Part shown: positions 21,493 to 32,810 of the stretch, piece by piece
How the letters are laid out: each line of letters opens with the position of its first letter
Position numbering within the stretch: the stretch's first letter is position 1
Source of the DNA: Gambelia wislizenii
Lineage: Eukaryota; Chordata; Lepidosauria; Squamata; Crotaphytidae
DNA: 64,000 nt
Direction: 5' to 3'
Assembly (NCBI GenBank): GCA_030847615.1
Contig: JAUMIR010000002.1
Coordinates: 234,999,809 to 235,063,808, forward strand
Notes under the pieces: generated by a model
Database searches by the model: none
Told to the model about the DNA's origin: nothing
The model's input: the letters and a program-made list of their open reading frames with translations, nothing else
Made by a program: the position numbers and the translations under genes

Positions 21493-21552
21493 AGAGTGTA
21501 GCTATGACATCATGAATACATGTCTGCTGCTGAATCTCAGCATACATTTCTA

Positions 21553-21662
21553 TTATTATTTTTATAATAATAATAATACTTAATAATACTACTTAGTTAT
21601 TTATTAGAGTATTTATACCCCACTCTTCAGCCAAAGATGCTCTCAGATCAGCTTACAAATAA
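21553..21662 (-). repeat. SINE/LINE-type 3' tail, minus strand
   Basis: TTTATACCCCACTCTTCAGC and GATCAGCTTACAAATA are the reverse complement of the 3' end seen at 22650-22746, with a (TTA)n-like tail on the left. Confidence 0.6.
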
Positions 21663-22449
21663 TCCCACTGCTTGAATATTGGATATTTTTAGTTGTTCTG
21701 TAGATTTTATTTTAGTACTCTCTCTCTCTTGCTTTCTCTCTCTCTTTTTCCTCTGTCTGATGGACATTGTGACACTGCACACTGTTTTTTATCTTCTTTT
21801 CATACTGTATTTGAAAACTACTTCTGAAAAGTATGCTGTTGGTCAAGCAAAAACAAATAAATAAATAAACAAAAATAAACAATCCTCCTGAATTCTGGTT
21901 TAATTTGGAAAATTTGAAGAAATTAATTCTGGAAATTGAGCATGCATTTGATGCAGTCTGGGGTGCCTTAATTTGGACAACTTTTCCATTCTGGACAGTT
22001 AACACAAGTCAGCATACCCTTTTGCCAGCAATGGTGACCTTTTATGATGAGGTATAGATATCAGTAGTGGCTAGTCACTGGCCCAAAGAGCTTCAACGTG
22101 AGATCAGACCACAGCAGAAGTGGGCTGTTGCTTTCTGATCCTGCTTGTGGTCTTCCCAGAGGCATCTGGTTGGCCATTGTGGGAAAAGTGATGTAGGCCT
22201 AGATAGGCTGTTCGATCTCTTCCAGCAGGGCTCATTTTAAGTCCTTATCTTTCTACATTCAAATTACCTGCAGCTAATTTAGACGTGCTGACTGCAGTGT
22301 GCTCTACACTAGGCTATTCTTGAAATCTTAAACTGGTTGTAATTGCTGTTGCACGTCTCCTAATACATCCCAGAAGGAGGCATGTCTGGAACCCCTTAGA
22401 GAAAAGGTAAAATGCAAGTAGGTAAATAATAGGTGATAATGGGCAGCAG
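21663..22449. other. Unassigned intergenic sequence
   Basis: A CT-rich patch at 21718-21760 and (AAAT)n near 21855 are the only notable parts. Confidence 0.3.
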
Positions 22450-22746
22450 CAGGAGCCCTGGTGGCGCAGTGGTTAAATGCCAGGACTGCAAGCCACCATG
22501 TTGCAAGTTTGATTCCAGCCGCTCCAAGGTTCACTCAGCCTTCCATCCTTTCGTAGGTCGGTAAATTGAGTACCCAGCTTGTGGGGGCAATTAGCTAACA
22601 TGCATTGGAAACTACTTAATGCAGTGTAGATGTATAAATTGATATTGCTTAAAACAATTTGTAAGCCGCTCTGATAGTCTTGTGGCTGAAGAGTGGGGTA
22701 TAACATAGTAGTAGTAGTAGTAGTAGTAATAATAATAATAATAGCC
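22450..22746 (+). mobile_element. tRNA-derived SINE (Anolis SINE2-like), full length
   Basis: GAGCCCTGGTGGCGCAGTGG (A-box region), then CAAGTTTGATTCCAGCCGC (B-box), CAGCCTTCCATCCTTTCGTA, GAGTACCCAGCTTGTGGGGG, and a 3' end TTTGTAAGCCGCTCTGATAG leading into (TAG)n/(TAA)n. This order matches the tRNA-related SINE2 of Anolis and relatives. The Tyr-repeat peptides predicted on the other strand are artefacts of the tail. Confidence 0.8.
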
Positions 22747-24476
22747 ACCAGAGGTCTGTGTTTGTGTATCACACAACAACTTCTGAGCAGGAGCAATCGA
22801 TCTGATTTGTAAAGGCATGGAATTTCAGTATTTAGAAGTTCATAATGACCAGTTTTAACTTGCTGGACAATAGTGGAAGTGGGACAAGGGGCTTAGAAGT
22901 AAAACCTCTGCCATGAGGACAGGAATGACTCAATCCAGCACTGCCTTGCATGCCTACATCTAAGAAGCATGCTACTGTGTTTGACCTGAGCTTAAAGGTC
23001 ACTCTTCCTGTATGAAGTTCAGTTAAAACGCCTCTCTCCTTTTTCCAACTTTCCCCCAAGGGGGATGTTCTTCACATTCATGGTAAATTTAACTTCATAA
23101 GCCTGCAAGAGCTTCATGACTAACATCAAAAGCATCAGGCCAGGCTCCCATGGTACACCTGAGAAAGAATTCCCCTATTTCCTGACTGCAAAAGTACACA
23201 TTGATCGTCTCCCTGTTGCATCCCTGTACGCTATATATAAACTGTGACTTATTTCACCATACTCCTTCTGATGGGGCACCAAAATAGACATTGGATTATC
23301 TGTTTCAGACACCCAATAAAAGAATTCCAGCCTCCACATTTTGTCCAAGCTGGTTATTGAGGGAGGACATGTCTTGTGGCTTTGTTATTTCTGGCTGTCT
23401 GGCTGAACATCTTCTCCTCTCTCTGATTTGATACCAGCAAAGAACGTAGGGTTCCTGCTCATGGAAATGGATCTCCTGATTAAAATGGGAGAATACAGTG
23501 TCCATTAGGAGCTTCAGCAGCTAGTCGCTTTCCTGCCAACGTCAGCCATCTCATGAAAGGTGGTGGCAATGGCACAAAGCCGTGGCTTTAGAACATTCTC
23601 TTTCCCAGGCACCTTCTCCACATTGCCGTAACTAAACATTTCTCAGTCATCACTTTTTGTTATGCTTCTCTGAATCCCACCATCATTTTCTTCCTGTCTT
23701 TGTTTCAGATCAGGTTGTCAGCCTCCATTTTATTTCTGCACACATAGAAATCCATGCTGTTTTCCTTCTCCTTTAAAAAGGATTGGGCAAATTAATGTAC
23801 AGAAATGGGAAACTGATGCCCAGAAAAGCATACTATAGCAGAAATGTACACCCCAAAAATGACACAGGTGCATATAGGTTCACATGCATTTTTCTGGGGA
23901 AGGGGTCCATATCTTTCATCAAATTCTCACAGGGTTCCCTGAACCTCTCACCCACCCACCATGACAAGAATTATTGTTTTAACCCAGCTCCCCCTTAAGG
24001 GTTCCCTTTAACCCGATTTTACAACCACTTTGGTAAGTCAGCAATGTGGTCATCCACATACACACACTTCCATGCAGATCTCAGGGATAAACAGGTCCCA
24101 CACTGCCTTCCAATTTTAGAAATCCCTTTAGAATCACAAGGAGGAGTCACACAGAAGGAGTCAATGAGCTTGACCTGTTGCACCTCTGCTTTAGCAGCTG
24201 ATGACGTACCTGCTGTGCTCAACATGATGAACCAGCAACATGAGAAAGTGAATATGCAGCACACTGGTGTCTACCTGGGACAAGCACCAAGCAAAAGTGA
24301 AGGAATTTGATCCCTGACATAATGTTTGCTCATACTTTCCACTGCCTGTTAATGTAATATATGGGTTGTTCTCATTATTACGTCCATTGTACACCTCATG
24401 TGCAGTTCCTGGCACACTAGACTGCTCCACCTTTCCTCCTGCTTTACTTCCTGGCAACACTCAGCCCCTAGAACAT
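22747..24476. other. Unassigned 1.7-kb intergenic stretch
   Basis: No gene or well-bounded repeat could be supported on either strand. Confidence 0.3.
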
Positions 24477-24633
24477 GCAAGGAAAATGAAGGGTGAAATG
24501 GAATGAAACACAAGAAATGGAAAGAAAGATAGCTATTTAGCAGCTGATGGAACTTTCTCTTAGAAAGACTTACTACAGTAACTAAATAGCTGTCTTTCCT
24601 TCTATTTCTTGTGTTTCATTCCATTTTCCTTGC
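24477..24633. repeat. Hairpin-forming inverted repeat (about 157 bp)
   Basis: Arms 24495-24540 and 24582-24627 are close inverted copies (GAATGAAACACAAGAAATGG against its complement, ATAGCTATTTAG against CTAAATAGCT). The loop is 41 nt. Outer bases TGCAAGGAAAATG and CATTTTCCTTGCA also pair after a small bulge. It could be a short MITE or an intergenic hairpin; no copy elsewhere in this window. Confidence 0.7.
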
Positions 24634-25203
24634 ACGGTCTCTTTCAGTTTGGTTGGTGGGGGGAGCCACACACCTCATATTTGGGATTACTAGGATCCTT
24701 CCTCTTTCTTTGTTTCCATGTGCCAACATTATGAAGGGGAAATTGACTACAATGAATAGTCACAACTGTTGTTTGCTTTGGCTTGATTGAGACATAATGT
24801 TGCCAGTGGCATAAATCTTGTTTTATGAAGCCAGAAATGAACACTGAGCTCTCATGCTCCTCCTTCTCCCCAATTCCCTAGGGGTCAGGAGTTGGTCTGA
24901 GTGGTGTTTTCTGTACTCAGACAAATTATTTGCTGCCAGAGTGTTGTGCTCACCTACCTCCATTTTGTCTTACAGTGTCCGTCTTGTCCATCCATGGTTT
25001 CCAAGCATAACAAGTATGTTGGAGTCTCAGAATTGGCTGCTGTTCCCTACCGACTCGTAGAAAAGACTGACCTAAGATATGGGTGCTTTTCATTATGGAA
25101 CTCTTGAACATATCTAGCCCAAAATAAAACAAAACCCTTTTTAATTTATTCATTAATTGACAATACCATTTATGACCTTCTATCTAACATCAAAAAGAAC
25201 TAT

Positions 25204-25350
25204 TACAGGCCATAGAATCATAGAAACACAGAGTTTTCCTGCCATGCAGGAATATATAGCTGAAGCACTTCTGAAGGATGCTCACCCGACCTCTCCAAAG
25301 ACGGAAAGTTCATCACCTTCCAAGACAAGCTATTCTACTGTCAAACAGCT
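25204..25350 (-). repeat. Degenerate CR1 3' fragment
   Basis: CATAGAATCATAGAAACACAGAG and CCTGCCATGCAGGAATATA match the reverse complement of CR1 3' ends at 10459 and 63733. The rest is diverged. Confidence 0.4.
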
Positions 25351-25356
25351 CTTTCA

Positions 25357-25780
25357 GGACTTTATCAGATGAGTCAAATATGGTGTCATAAGGATGCCTA
25401 ATTATTGCAAAAGGGAACGTGTACCAGATGACTCCTTTCGCGATCGTGTACTGTCAAAAAGCTATACTTTTTTATTGACAGCCCAAGCTGTCAATTGATC
25501 CCCTACAGGTATTTGTTGCCAGCATTGCCAGCCTTTGATCTGCGTAGCATTGTACTCATGTGAATGCAGCATGAATGGGCAAACACTTCCAGATGCAATC
25601 GGGAAACCAGGTAGGGGACGCTCTTTTTATGACCCCCCATGTACTTGGAACCTTTTAAGTGTCTTTTTGTACTTTGCTGAACTTTTTCTGTCTTTGTTTG
25701 GTTTTTTAAAAAAACATTTCACGTGAGTGTCTTCTTGCAAGATTTGGTGAGATTACAACCCTGGAAGTAAACAGAGCTCC
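25357..25780 (-). mobile_element. MITE family A/B copy (minus, right end uncertain)
   Basis: The end GGACTTTATCAGATGAGTCA, then CACGATCGCGAAAGG-like, AGCTTGGGC and the ACTCATGTGAGTACAATG block (all as reverse complement) follow the same order as 38525-39063 read backwards. The core block AGGTAGGGGACGCTCTTTTTATGACCC is shared as well. Confidence 0.6.
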
Positions 25781-26503
25781 GTATGAGCTAATAATAATAA
25801 TAATTCTTATTATTATTTATACCCTGCCCCTCTATGAAACGCAATCAGAGTGGCTTAAACAATTAAAATATACATCCAAACCATCCATCACACTCCCCCT
25901 TAAAATACAATTAAATAATTTAGGAATTAAAACATACTTAAAAAAATACCACAAAAAAGTAAATAAAAATAAAGAATAAAAATGAGCAATGGACAATAGC
26001 AAGATCAGGACAAGCTAGATTTCCTTTTTTGATGGCCGGGTATCTATTCAGGAAAGGCCTGCCAGAAGAGATCCATCTTAAGAGCTTTTTAAAAGCTATT
26101 TAGGGTGTGATGTGACGGATCTCATCTGGCCAGCCATTCCATAATCTGGGAGCGATAGCTGAAAAGCCCCTCTGGGAGGTCGAAAAAATCCTAGTTTTTT
26201 AAAGGTTGTAACAAATTCCTCCCAGAGGACCTGAATGCATGGGGAGGGTTATATGGAAGGAGGCAGTCCCGAAGATAGATTGGACCCAAGCCATTTAGGG
26301 CTTTAAAGGTGATAACCAACACCTTGTACTGGGCCCGGAAACTAATGGGCAGCAAGTGGAGTCATCTTAAGATCGGTGTTATATGGTCTTTTTTGGATGT
26401 ACCTGAGACCAGTCTGCCTGCCATACTCTGTACTAGTTGAAGTTTTCGGACCAAGCATGAGGTAGCCCCATGTAGACTGCATTACAGAAATCAAGACGAG
26501 AGG

Positions 26504-27178
26504 TTACCAGAGCATGTACCACGGTCTCAAGGTCCCCGACTTCCGGAAAGGGTGCAGCTGGCGGATCAGCCGAAGCTGATAACAGGTACTCCTGACCATT
26601 GCATTTATCTGATTAGACATCAGGAGCGACAGGTCCAGGAGCACCCCCAGACTGTGAATGTAGTTGTTGGAGGAGAGTGTGACCCCATCCAGGACTGGAG
26701 ATTGTATCCCAATGCCTGGGTTCAGGGCTGCTACCATGAGCACCTCTGTGTTATCTGGATTCAGCTTCAATTTGTTTTCACTCATCCAGTCCATTACTGC
26801 CTTAAGACAATCATTAAGAGAAGAGATACCATCTGAAGTCAGAGCTGAAGACCGAGGCATGGAGAAATATATCTGGATGTCATCAGCGTACTGATAACAC
26901 CCTGCCCCATGCCTTCGGATGATCTCTCCCAGCAGCTTCATGTATATATTGAATAGCATCGGGGACAGGATGGCACCTTGTGGGACACCACAATTAAGTT
27001 CTTTCTTTGCAGAGCAACTGTCCCCGACCATCACCCTCTGGAATCTGCCCGAGAGGAAAGAACGGAACCACTGCAGCATAGTCCCTCCAATTCCTAGCCT
27101 TCTCAGGTGATCCAAAAGGATGTCATGATCTAATGTGTCAAAAGCTGCTGAGAGATCCAGTAGCACCAACAGGGTCAT
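26504..27178 (-). pseudogene. L2 reverse transcriptase palm and thumb
   Basis: LDLSAAFDTLDHDILL (motif A), GVPQGAILSPMLFNIYM (motif B) and the catalytic YADD box in CYQYADDIQIYF, followed by LKAVMDWMSENKLKLNPDNTE. All key RT residues are present. It is frame-shifted against the upstream part at about 27175. Confidence 0.8.
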
Positions 27179-27804
27179 GCTACCCCGTTGATGCTTAGGT
27201 GAAGGTCATCAGCCAAGGCAACCATGGCAGTCTCAACTCCGAATCCTGTCCTAAAGCCAGTTTGAAATGGATCTAGATAATCAGTTTCTTCCAAGGCAGC
27301 TTGGACTTGGAGAGCAACTGCCCTCTCGATCACCTTGCTCAAAAAAGGTAGTAAGGAGACTGGCCTGTAGTTCTTCATATCCAGAGGGTCAAGGGAAGGT
27401 CTTTTTAGGAGCGGTGTAACCACCGCTTCCTTCAAGCAAGATGGAATGTGACCTTTCCTAAGGGATGCATTGATGATGTCGCTGAGGAACATCCTCAACA
27501 CATCACCCCCCTGGATGGCCAGCCATGAAGGGCAAGGGTCAAGAGGGCAGGTAGTCTTCCTCACTCTACCAAGGAGCTTGTCCATGTCATCAGTACTTAC
27601 AGATTGAAACTGATTCAGTATAACCTCATCAATAGAATTACTGGACACCTCGTCAATCGAATCTGCTACAATCCCGGTGTCCAAGTCAGCTCTTATCTGA
27701 GAGATTTTATCTGCAAAGAAGTTGTTAAATGCATCACAGCAGGCCGTTATCCAGTTTAGTAATGAGTTCTGCACAGGTGGAACTTGTGTCAGTTCTCTCA
27801 CCAC
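27175..27804 (-). pseudogene. L2 ORF2 linker and RT fingers
   Basis: Contains FNNFFADKISQIRADLD, then CPLDPCPSWL, then GHIPSCLKEAVVTPLLKRP and NYRPVSLLPFLSKVIERAV, the fingers region preceding RT motif A in L2/CR1 elements. Ends where the frame shifts into 26504-27178. Confidence 0.75.
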
Positions 27805-27968
27805 CCTAAACAGCTCTGCCAGGCAAAACTCTGCAGACGTAATATGTGCAGAAGAGAAAGATTTCCTTGCTGCATGTATTGCCTCTCTATAGGATGAAGA
27901 TATTTCCTAAGTCTTGTCAGATGAGTCTTGTCAGACAAGAGCCGAGTTTTTCGCCAGACGCACTCTAG

Positions 27969-28631
27969 TCATTGACCAACCCGCTTCATCTTCCTAAGTT
28001 CTTCTGTATACCGTGGATGGCAATTAGAAGCGAGTTGAAGAGGACGCTTGGGAGTGATTGTGTCGATAGCCTTGGTAAGGTTGGTGTTCCAGGTATTGAC
28101 CAAGGCTTTGACAGAATCATCAGTGTTACCAACCAATAAACTCTCTAAGGCTTTCTGGAATCCAATTGGTTCCATTAGCCTTTGAGGGTGGACCATTCTA
28201 GTAGGCCCTCCACCCCCAACGGGATGAACAGTGGCTCTGAGTTCAGCCTTGATCAGGAAGTGATCTGTCCATGATAATGCAGTCATTTTAGTCACCTCCG
28301 CCCACGGATATTCCTGTTCCATACTAAAGACTGCATCAAGTGTATGACCCGCACAGTGAGTGGGCCCATCGACCAATTGGGATAGGCCCATGTTTGTCAT
28401 GGACTCTGTGAACTCCCGAGCTGCACCTGATAAATTTGACAAACTGGTCTCCAGTGGGATGTTGAAATTGCCCAGAACTAACAGTCTGGGTGACTCCAAC
28501 AACAACTCCGAGACCAGTTGTGTCAGCTCAGTTAGGGAGTGTGTTATGCAATGGGGTGGATGGTATACTAACAGAATCCCTAGACTCTCCCTGGTCTTCA
28601 GGCTCAGGTACATACACTCAAAGTGGACCAT
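27969..28631 (-). pseudogene. L2 endonuclease, C-terminal half
   Basis: PRLLVLGNFNIPLE (usual form GDFN), GHTLDAVF and SWTDHFLIKAEL (usual form SDH) are the last catalytic motifs of the APE-type endonuclease. The N and D/H residues are recognisable, with substitutions. Confidence 0.75.
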
Positions 28632-28651
28632 TTTCTGGACAGGTATCCTGG

Positions 28652-29017
28652 TCAGGGTAAGGTTATTTTTATGAACCCTCGCCCACTTCTCCTTACCTGC
28701 TCACTGACAGAGTACACAGCTGGGAGGGCCTGCGCCCAAGTTATAGCACTATCCTTTCCCAGACAGGTCTCAGTGAAACAAACCAGGTCAGCGTCCTCTT
28801 CCAAGAGAAAATCATGAATAATGTGGGTCTTATTTTTTACCGACCTGGCATTGCAAAGGAGTAATGTAAGGTTCTGTGATATGGTTGGTGCGCTCTCCAA
28901 TCCATTCCAGGGAACAGAGTGAACTGAAGGTGGAATAGCTTTTACACATCTAACCCTCCTTCCTTTGTAACAAACTTTCCCCCTGTTCCTGCCATACTTT
29001 CCGTTCCCCTGCACCAT
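28652..29017 (-). pseudogene. L2 endonuclease, N-terminal half
   Basis: LLLCNARSVKNKTHIIHDFL and DADLVCFTETCLG hold the conserved N and E residues of the APE endonuclease fold. A frame change separates it from 28631. No ORF1 was seen upstream. Confidence 0.7.
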
Positions 29018-29172
29018 GTCAATCCTCTCACTGTTACTGCTGGGGAAGCCTCATGGATGCTGCTCAAGGTAAGTGTGGTGGTCGTGGTGTTCCTTTGCCA
29101 GCATAAAAACAACACATTTTATGCCAGCAAAAGAACGTTAAAGGGATTGTGGTTTGATAAAGTCCGCAGCCA

Positions 29173-29275
29173 AGAGATTCTTCCTAATGTTTAGCTGGAA
29201 TCTTTTTCCTTGTCATCTGAATCCATTGGTTTGTGTTCTAATCTCTGGAGCAGCAGAACAAGAAAGCAGAAAGTA
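29173..29275 (-). repeat. CR1 fragment
   Basis: AAGAGATTCTTCCTAATGTTTAGC-like sequence and TCTAATCTCTGGAGCAGCAG match the reverse complement of the CR1 C-terminal coding region (compare 10640-10730). Confidence 0.55.
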
Positions 29276-29404
29276 GTTGAACCAGTCCATACTTCTGACC
29301 ATCTTCTCTCTTTGTGTTCCACTTGGCAGATGCTCTTGGATGTTGCAGTCCTTGATGTAAGTTCTTTCCCTTTCCATGCTGCTCATGTTTTCTTCTCTTA
29401 ACAT

Positions 29405-29645
29405 GCCTACAAGGTACACCACTGCGGTGCGGTGGATGGAGCATAGGATACTACTCTGGAGACCAGGGTTTGAATCCCTGCTCAGACATGGAAACCCTCT
29501 GGGTGACCCTGGGCAAGTCACACTCTCTCAGCCTCAGAGGAGGGCAAAGGCAAACCCCCTCTGAACCAATTTTTCCAAGAAAAACTGGTGATACTTTCAC
29601 CTTGGGGTTGCCCTAAGTTGGAAATTACTGGAAGATGCACTAGAA
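29405..29645 (+). mobile_element. tRNA-derived SINE (Sauria-like)
   Basis: A tRNA-like head (GGAGACCAGGGTTTGAATCC), CTGGGTGACCCTGGGCAAGT, GGCAAAGGCAAACCCCCTCT and TTGGGGTTGCCCTAAGTTGG. The order is the same as in the minus-strand copy at 60446-60667. Confidence 0.75.
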
Positions 29646-29772
29646 CAAATGTGTTCTCCCATTTCTGTCCAGCATATTGAGGCCTGGAAATATTGCTAGA
29701 TCCTCTACATTCCTTGTATACATGCCCAGTGAATACCTTATTTTGTCTGAGAAGCCAACTTTCCTCCTGGCA

Positions 29773-30420
29773 GTTGTCTAGAGGAGAAGATATAATGTGG
29801 ATTGCTGTGCATTAATTCAAATTCACAGCAGTGTTCATTTGTCTCTGTAGTTCTTTATCAAAATGAATGGTGTGTGAAGCTATCCATGTTTGATGTGCAC
29901 ACGCAGCCATGCCTGTGAATCAAGATGGTGGCTAACAGTGAATTATATTATTCTCAACAGTTGTTGCTGCTGCCCAGTTTTTTGTTTTAACTGCAAATCA
30001 AAGGTGCCTAAGTGCAACCTTCCACTTAAAAAAGCTATCTCAGCACAGCAAAAAGTGCATAATTGGCAACATAAAACTCAAAAATGGCACTTCCGGCCAC
30101 TTCATTGCCAACAAGCCTGCCCCCGTGCACACCCAACCAATCAGCTTTCTACTTCCACCCTTGCTGAGAATGTGCAGAGATACGAATTGGTTGTCCAAAC
30201 AAGTGGTAATGAGCATTTCCACACATTATTTTAAAAACCTCAGGAAAAGCTGCAAAGGCTTTCCCCCCTGCAGGTTTGTTTGTTTTTTTTAGTTTTTGCT
30301 CCCCCCCCCCACTGAATAAGGCAAATCACCTTGTTGGATCTTGTTGGAACAAAAGGTATTTTTTGTGTTTTCTATTAGAATTATTCCTATTAGAATTATT
30401 TTCACTATCTAGACAACCCC
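29773..30420 (+). mobile_element. MITE family C copy (648 bp, matching ends)
   Basis: Begins GTTGTCTAGA and ends TCTAGACAAC, a perfect 10-bp terminal inverted repeat. Internal modules AATCAAGATGGTGGCTA, AACCAATCAGCTTTC, TACGAATTGGTTGTCC and GGAAAAGCTGCAAAGGC are shared with the other copies. An A/C-rich 30295-30310 run lies near the right end. Confidence 0.7.
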
Positions 30421-30639
30421 CTGGATTTAATCTGCCACTGAGAACTCTCCCTTCCTTCCTCTGTTCATTCTAGTGAGCTGGAGAGAGATGCATTCTCACT
30501 CTACCTCTTTCCTTCTCTCCTGCCTGTAGGGAAGGATGAAGACTCCATGGGATTTGCATTTTTATTAAAAGTCAGCTCTATACATGTTTAGCTCCTAGAT
30601 GCAAACATGGACTGATTGCAATTTGCACTTGGAAATCTG

Positions 30640-30725
30640 TACATTGATTGACTGATAAGATTTATAGCCTGAAGCTCAGGGTGGTTAACAACTTTAAAAA
30701 CAGGTACAAACACAAAACAGTGTTA
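30640..30725 (-). repeat. LINE/SINE-type 3' tail remnant
   Basis: GATTTATAGCCTGAAGCTCAG and GGGTGGTTAACAAC resemble the reverse complement of L2-like 3' ends; weak. Confidence 0.3.
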
Positions 30726-30782
30726 CAGTGTTAAAACAGTTAAACAAAATATCAAGTTGAAGCCCAACTGAATTTAAAGCAA

Positions 30783-31055
30783 ATGAAAAAAGTCAATAAA
30801 AAGTACTGCACCCACCGGTTGAAAGTCCCAGTAACAACAATACTGGCAGAAGTGATCTCAGAACCACTGGCAATAATCTTTGAGATTTCCTGGAGAACAG
30901 GAGCAGTCCCAGCAGACTGGAGGAGGGCCAATGTTCTCCCCATCTTCAAAACAGGGGGAAAAGAGAATCCAAACAATTACTGCCCAGTCAGCCTGCATCA
31001 ATACCAGGAAAGACTCTGGAGCAGATCATTAAACAAACAATCTGTAAGCACTTGA
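30783..31055 (+). pseudogene. CR1 reverse transcriptase fingers fragment
   Basis: ILAEVISEPLAIIFEISWRT, GAVPADWRRANVLPIFKTGG and NPNNYCPVSL match the region in front of RT motif A of CR1. It stops where the 740-bp block starts. Confidence 0.7.
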
Positions 31056-31056
31056 G

Positions 31057-31795
31057 ACTTATCTAAATCCATCACAACCCCTGAATCCTCCTCGAATCTG
31101 GCCCAATAATGCCACACAATCTTTTCCCTGAATCTGGTGGGATAGCGACATACAATATACAGCCCTATTCACACCAGACTTGGGGTATACACCCTTAATC
31201 CAAGTTTGTTCGAAACTCTGGAGAAAACTGCCATGTGAACACTCCATCTGCACTGGATTTGCTGGTGGGGGAGGAGAGGAACAACTAGTGGTGCCTAAGG
31301 CACTGCCATTTCCCCTCCTCCTCAGTGCCACTTCTCAGTCCAAAGGCAGAGCCTCAGCAGTAATCGCTCTCTCTGAGGTCAAAATGCCCAGCAAGCCCCA
31401 CCATCACAATCTAGCTGCCCATTCTGGCTTCAGAGAGGGTGACTACTGTTGGGACTTTGAGTTTCCAGTGCACAATCACCCAGGAAAAGCAAAGCGCCAG
31501 TGGTAATTGCCCTCTTTGAAGGCAGGACAAGCAACCACCCCACCATTGTGCTCTAGCCATCCAATCTGGCTTCAGAGATGACTATCACTGGGGCTTTGCT
31601 TTTCCCAGAGTCCAGAGTCAAGAATGAGTGATAGCTTTCAATGGGCAGCAAAAGTAAAAACCCAATGTAGATTCAGGCTTTCGCAGGTATGGTAATGAAA
31701 TCTGGGCCAGAATAGTATACGTTTCATGTGCCACAGTTCTGGGCTAAAGTAGTCCAAATCTCATCTGGATTTTTACAACCCCAGCCCCCCATGTA
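31057..31795. repeat. Unassigned block inserted in CR1
   Basis: CR1 coding similarity stops at about 31056 and resumes at about 31796, so this block is probably an insertion. The + strand has repeated partial motifs (CAGAGAGGGTGACTACTGTTGG and CAGAGATGACTATCACTGGG; CACCATCACAATCTAGC and CACCATTGTGCTCTAGCC), suggesting an internal tandem duplication. No target duplication or family recognised. Confidence 0.4.
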
Positions 31796-31874
31796 GTTAA
31801 ATTCTTAAAAAGAAATGTCATGTTCACCAAAAGTCAACACAGGTTTCTCAAAAACATGTCATGCCAGACTAATC

Positions 31875-32810
31875 TGAGCTCTCTCTTTTTTTAGACAGAG
31901 TTACAAGCTTGGTAGATGAAAGTAATACCATGGCTGTAGCATATCTTGATTTCAGAAAGGCCTTTGAAATGGTCCGTCATTATATTCTTGCAAACAAACT
32001 AGTAAAATGTGGGCTAGACTATGCAACTGTTAGGTGGATTTGTAATTGTTTGATGGGCCAAAGCCAATAGTACTTCTTCATCCTGGAGAGAAGTGACTTG
32101 TGGGTGGTGCCACAGGGTTCTGTCCTGGGCCCAGTGCTATTCAACATCCTTCTCATTGACTTGGATGATGAAATAGAGGACATGCTTATCAAATTTGCAG
32201 ATGACACCAAATTAGGAAGGGTACCTAATACTGCAGAGGACAGGAACAGAATTCAAAATTACTTTAACAGATTGGAGAGTTGGGCCAAAACTAACAAACT
32301 GAATTTTAACAGGGAGAAATGCAAGGTACTACACTTAGACAGAAAAAATGAAATGCAGAGATATAGGATGGGTGACACCTGGCTTACAACAGTACATGTG
32401 AAAACAGATCTAGGAGCTTTAGTAGACCAAAGCTGAAAACAAGTCAGCAGTGTGATGCAATACAGCAGCTTAAAAAGCCAATGCGATTCTAGGGTGCATC
32501 AGTAGGAGTATGGTGTCTAGATGGAGAGAACTAATAGTGCCACTCTATTCTGCTTTGGTCAGGCCTTACCTGGAATACTGTGTCCATTTCTGGGCACCAC
32601 AAATCCAGAAGGATATGGACAAGCAGGAACATGTCCAAAATGGTGGGAAATCTGGAAACCAAGCCCTATGAGGAGTGGCTTTGGGAGCTGGGTATGTTTA
32701 ACCTGGAGAAGAGAAAGCTAAGATGTGACATGATAGCTGTGTTTTAAATATTTGAAAGGATGTCATATTGAGGAAGGAGCAAGCTTGTTTTCTGCTGCTC
32801 CAGAGACTAG
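31875..32810 (+). pseudogene. CR1 reverse transcriptase palm and C-terminal part
   Basis: AYLDFRKAFEMVRH (motif A, 31939-31980), then VVPQGSVLGPVLFNILL (motif B), then the catalytic box in KFADDTKLGR, followed by NKLNFNREKCKVLHL and DLGALVDQS. A stop interrupts SQ*Y near 32070 and more shifts follow after 32436. The last part, KGCHIEEGASLFSAAPETR, is cut by the MITE. Confidence 0.75.

Larger units (their letters stand above)
25786..29045 (-). mobile_element. L2-type LINE, near full length, decayed
   Basis: A minus-strand element of about 3.3 kb: endonuclease, RT, a long 3' untranslated region (26500-25830) and an AT-rich ATTATTATT tail at 25786-25830. Four reading-frame pieces are in three different frames, so the copy has several frameshifts and stops. 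The 3' untranslated region includes GGCCCAGTACAAGGTGTTGG-type sequence, and a related fragment lies at 46930-47225. Classification as L2 rests on the RT and endonuclease spellings. Confidence 0.75.

Noticed and set aside
22450..22746. A tRNA gene (also considered at 16296, 29405 and 60446)
   Set aside because: A- and B-box-like motifs are there, but no cloverleaf acceptor stem can be drawn and the SINE body and tail follow.
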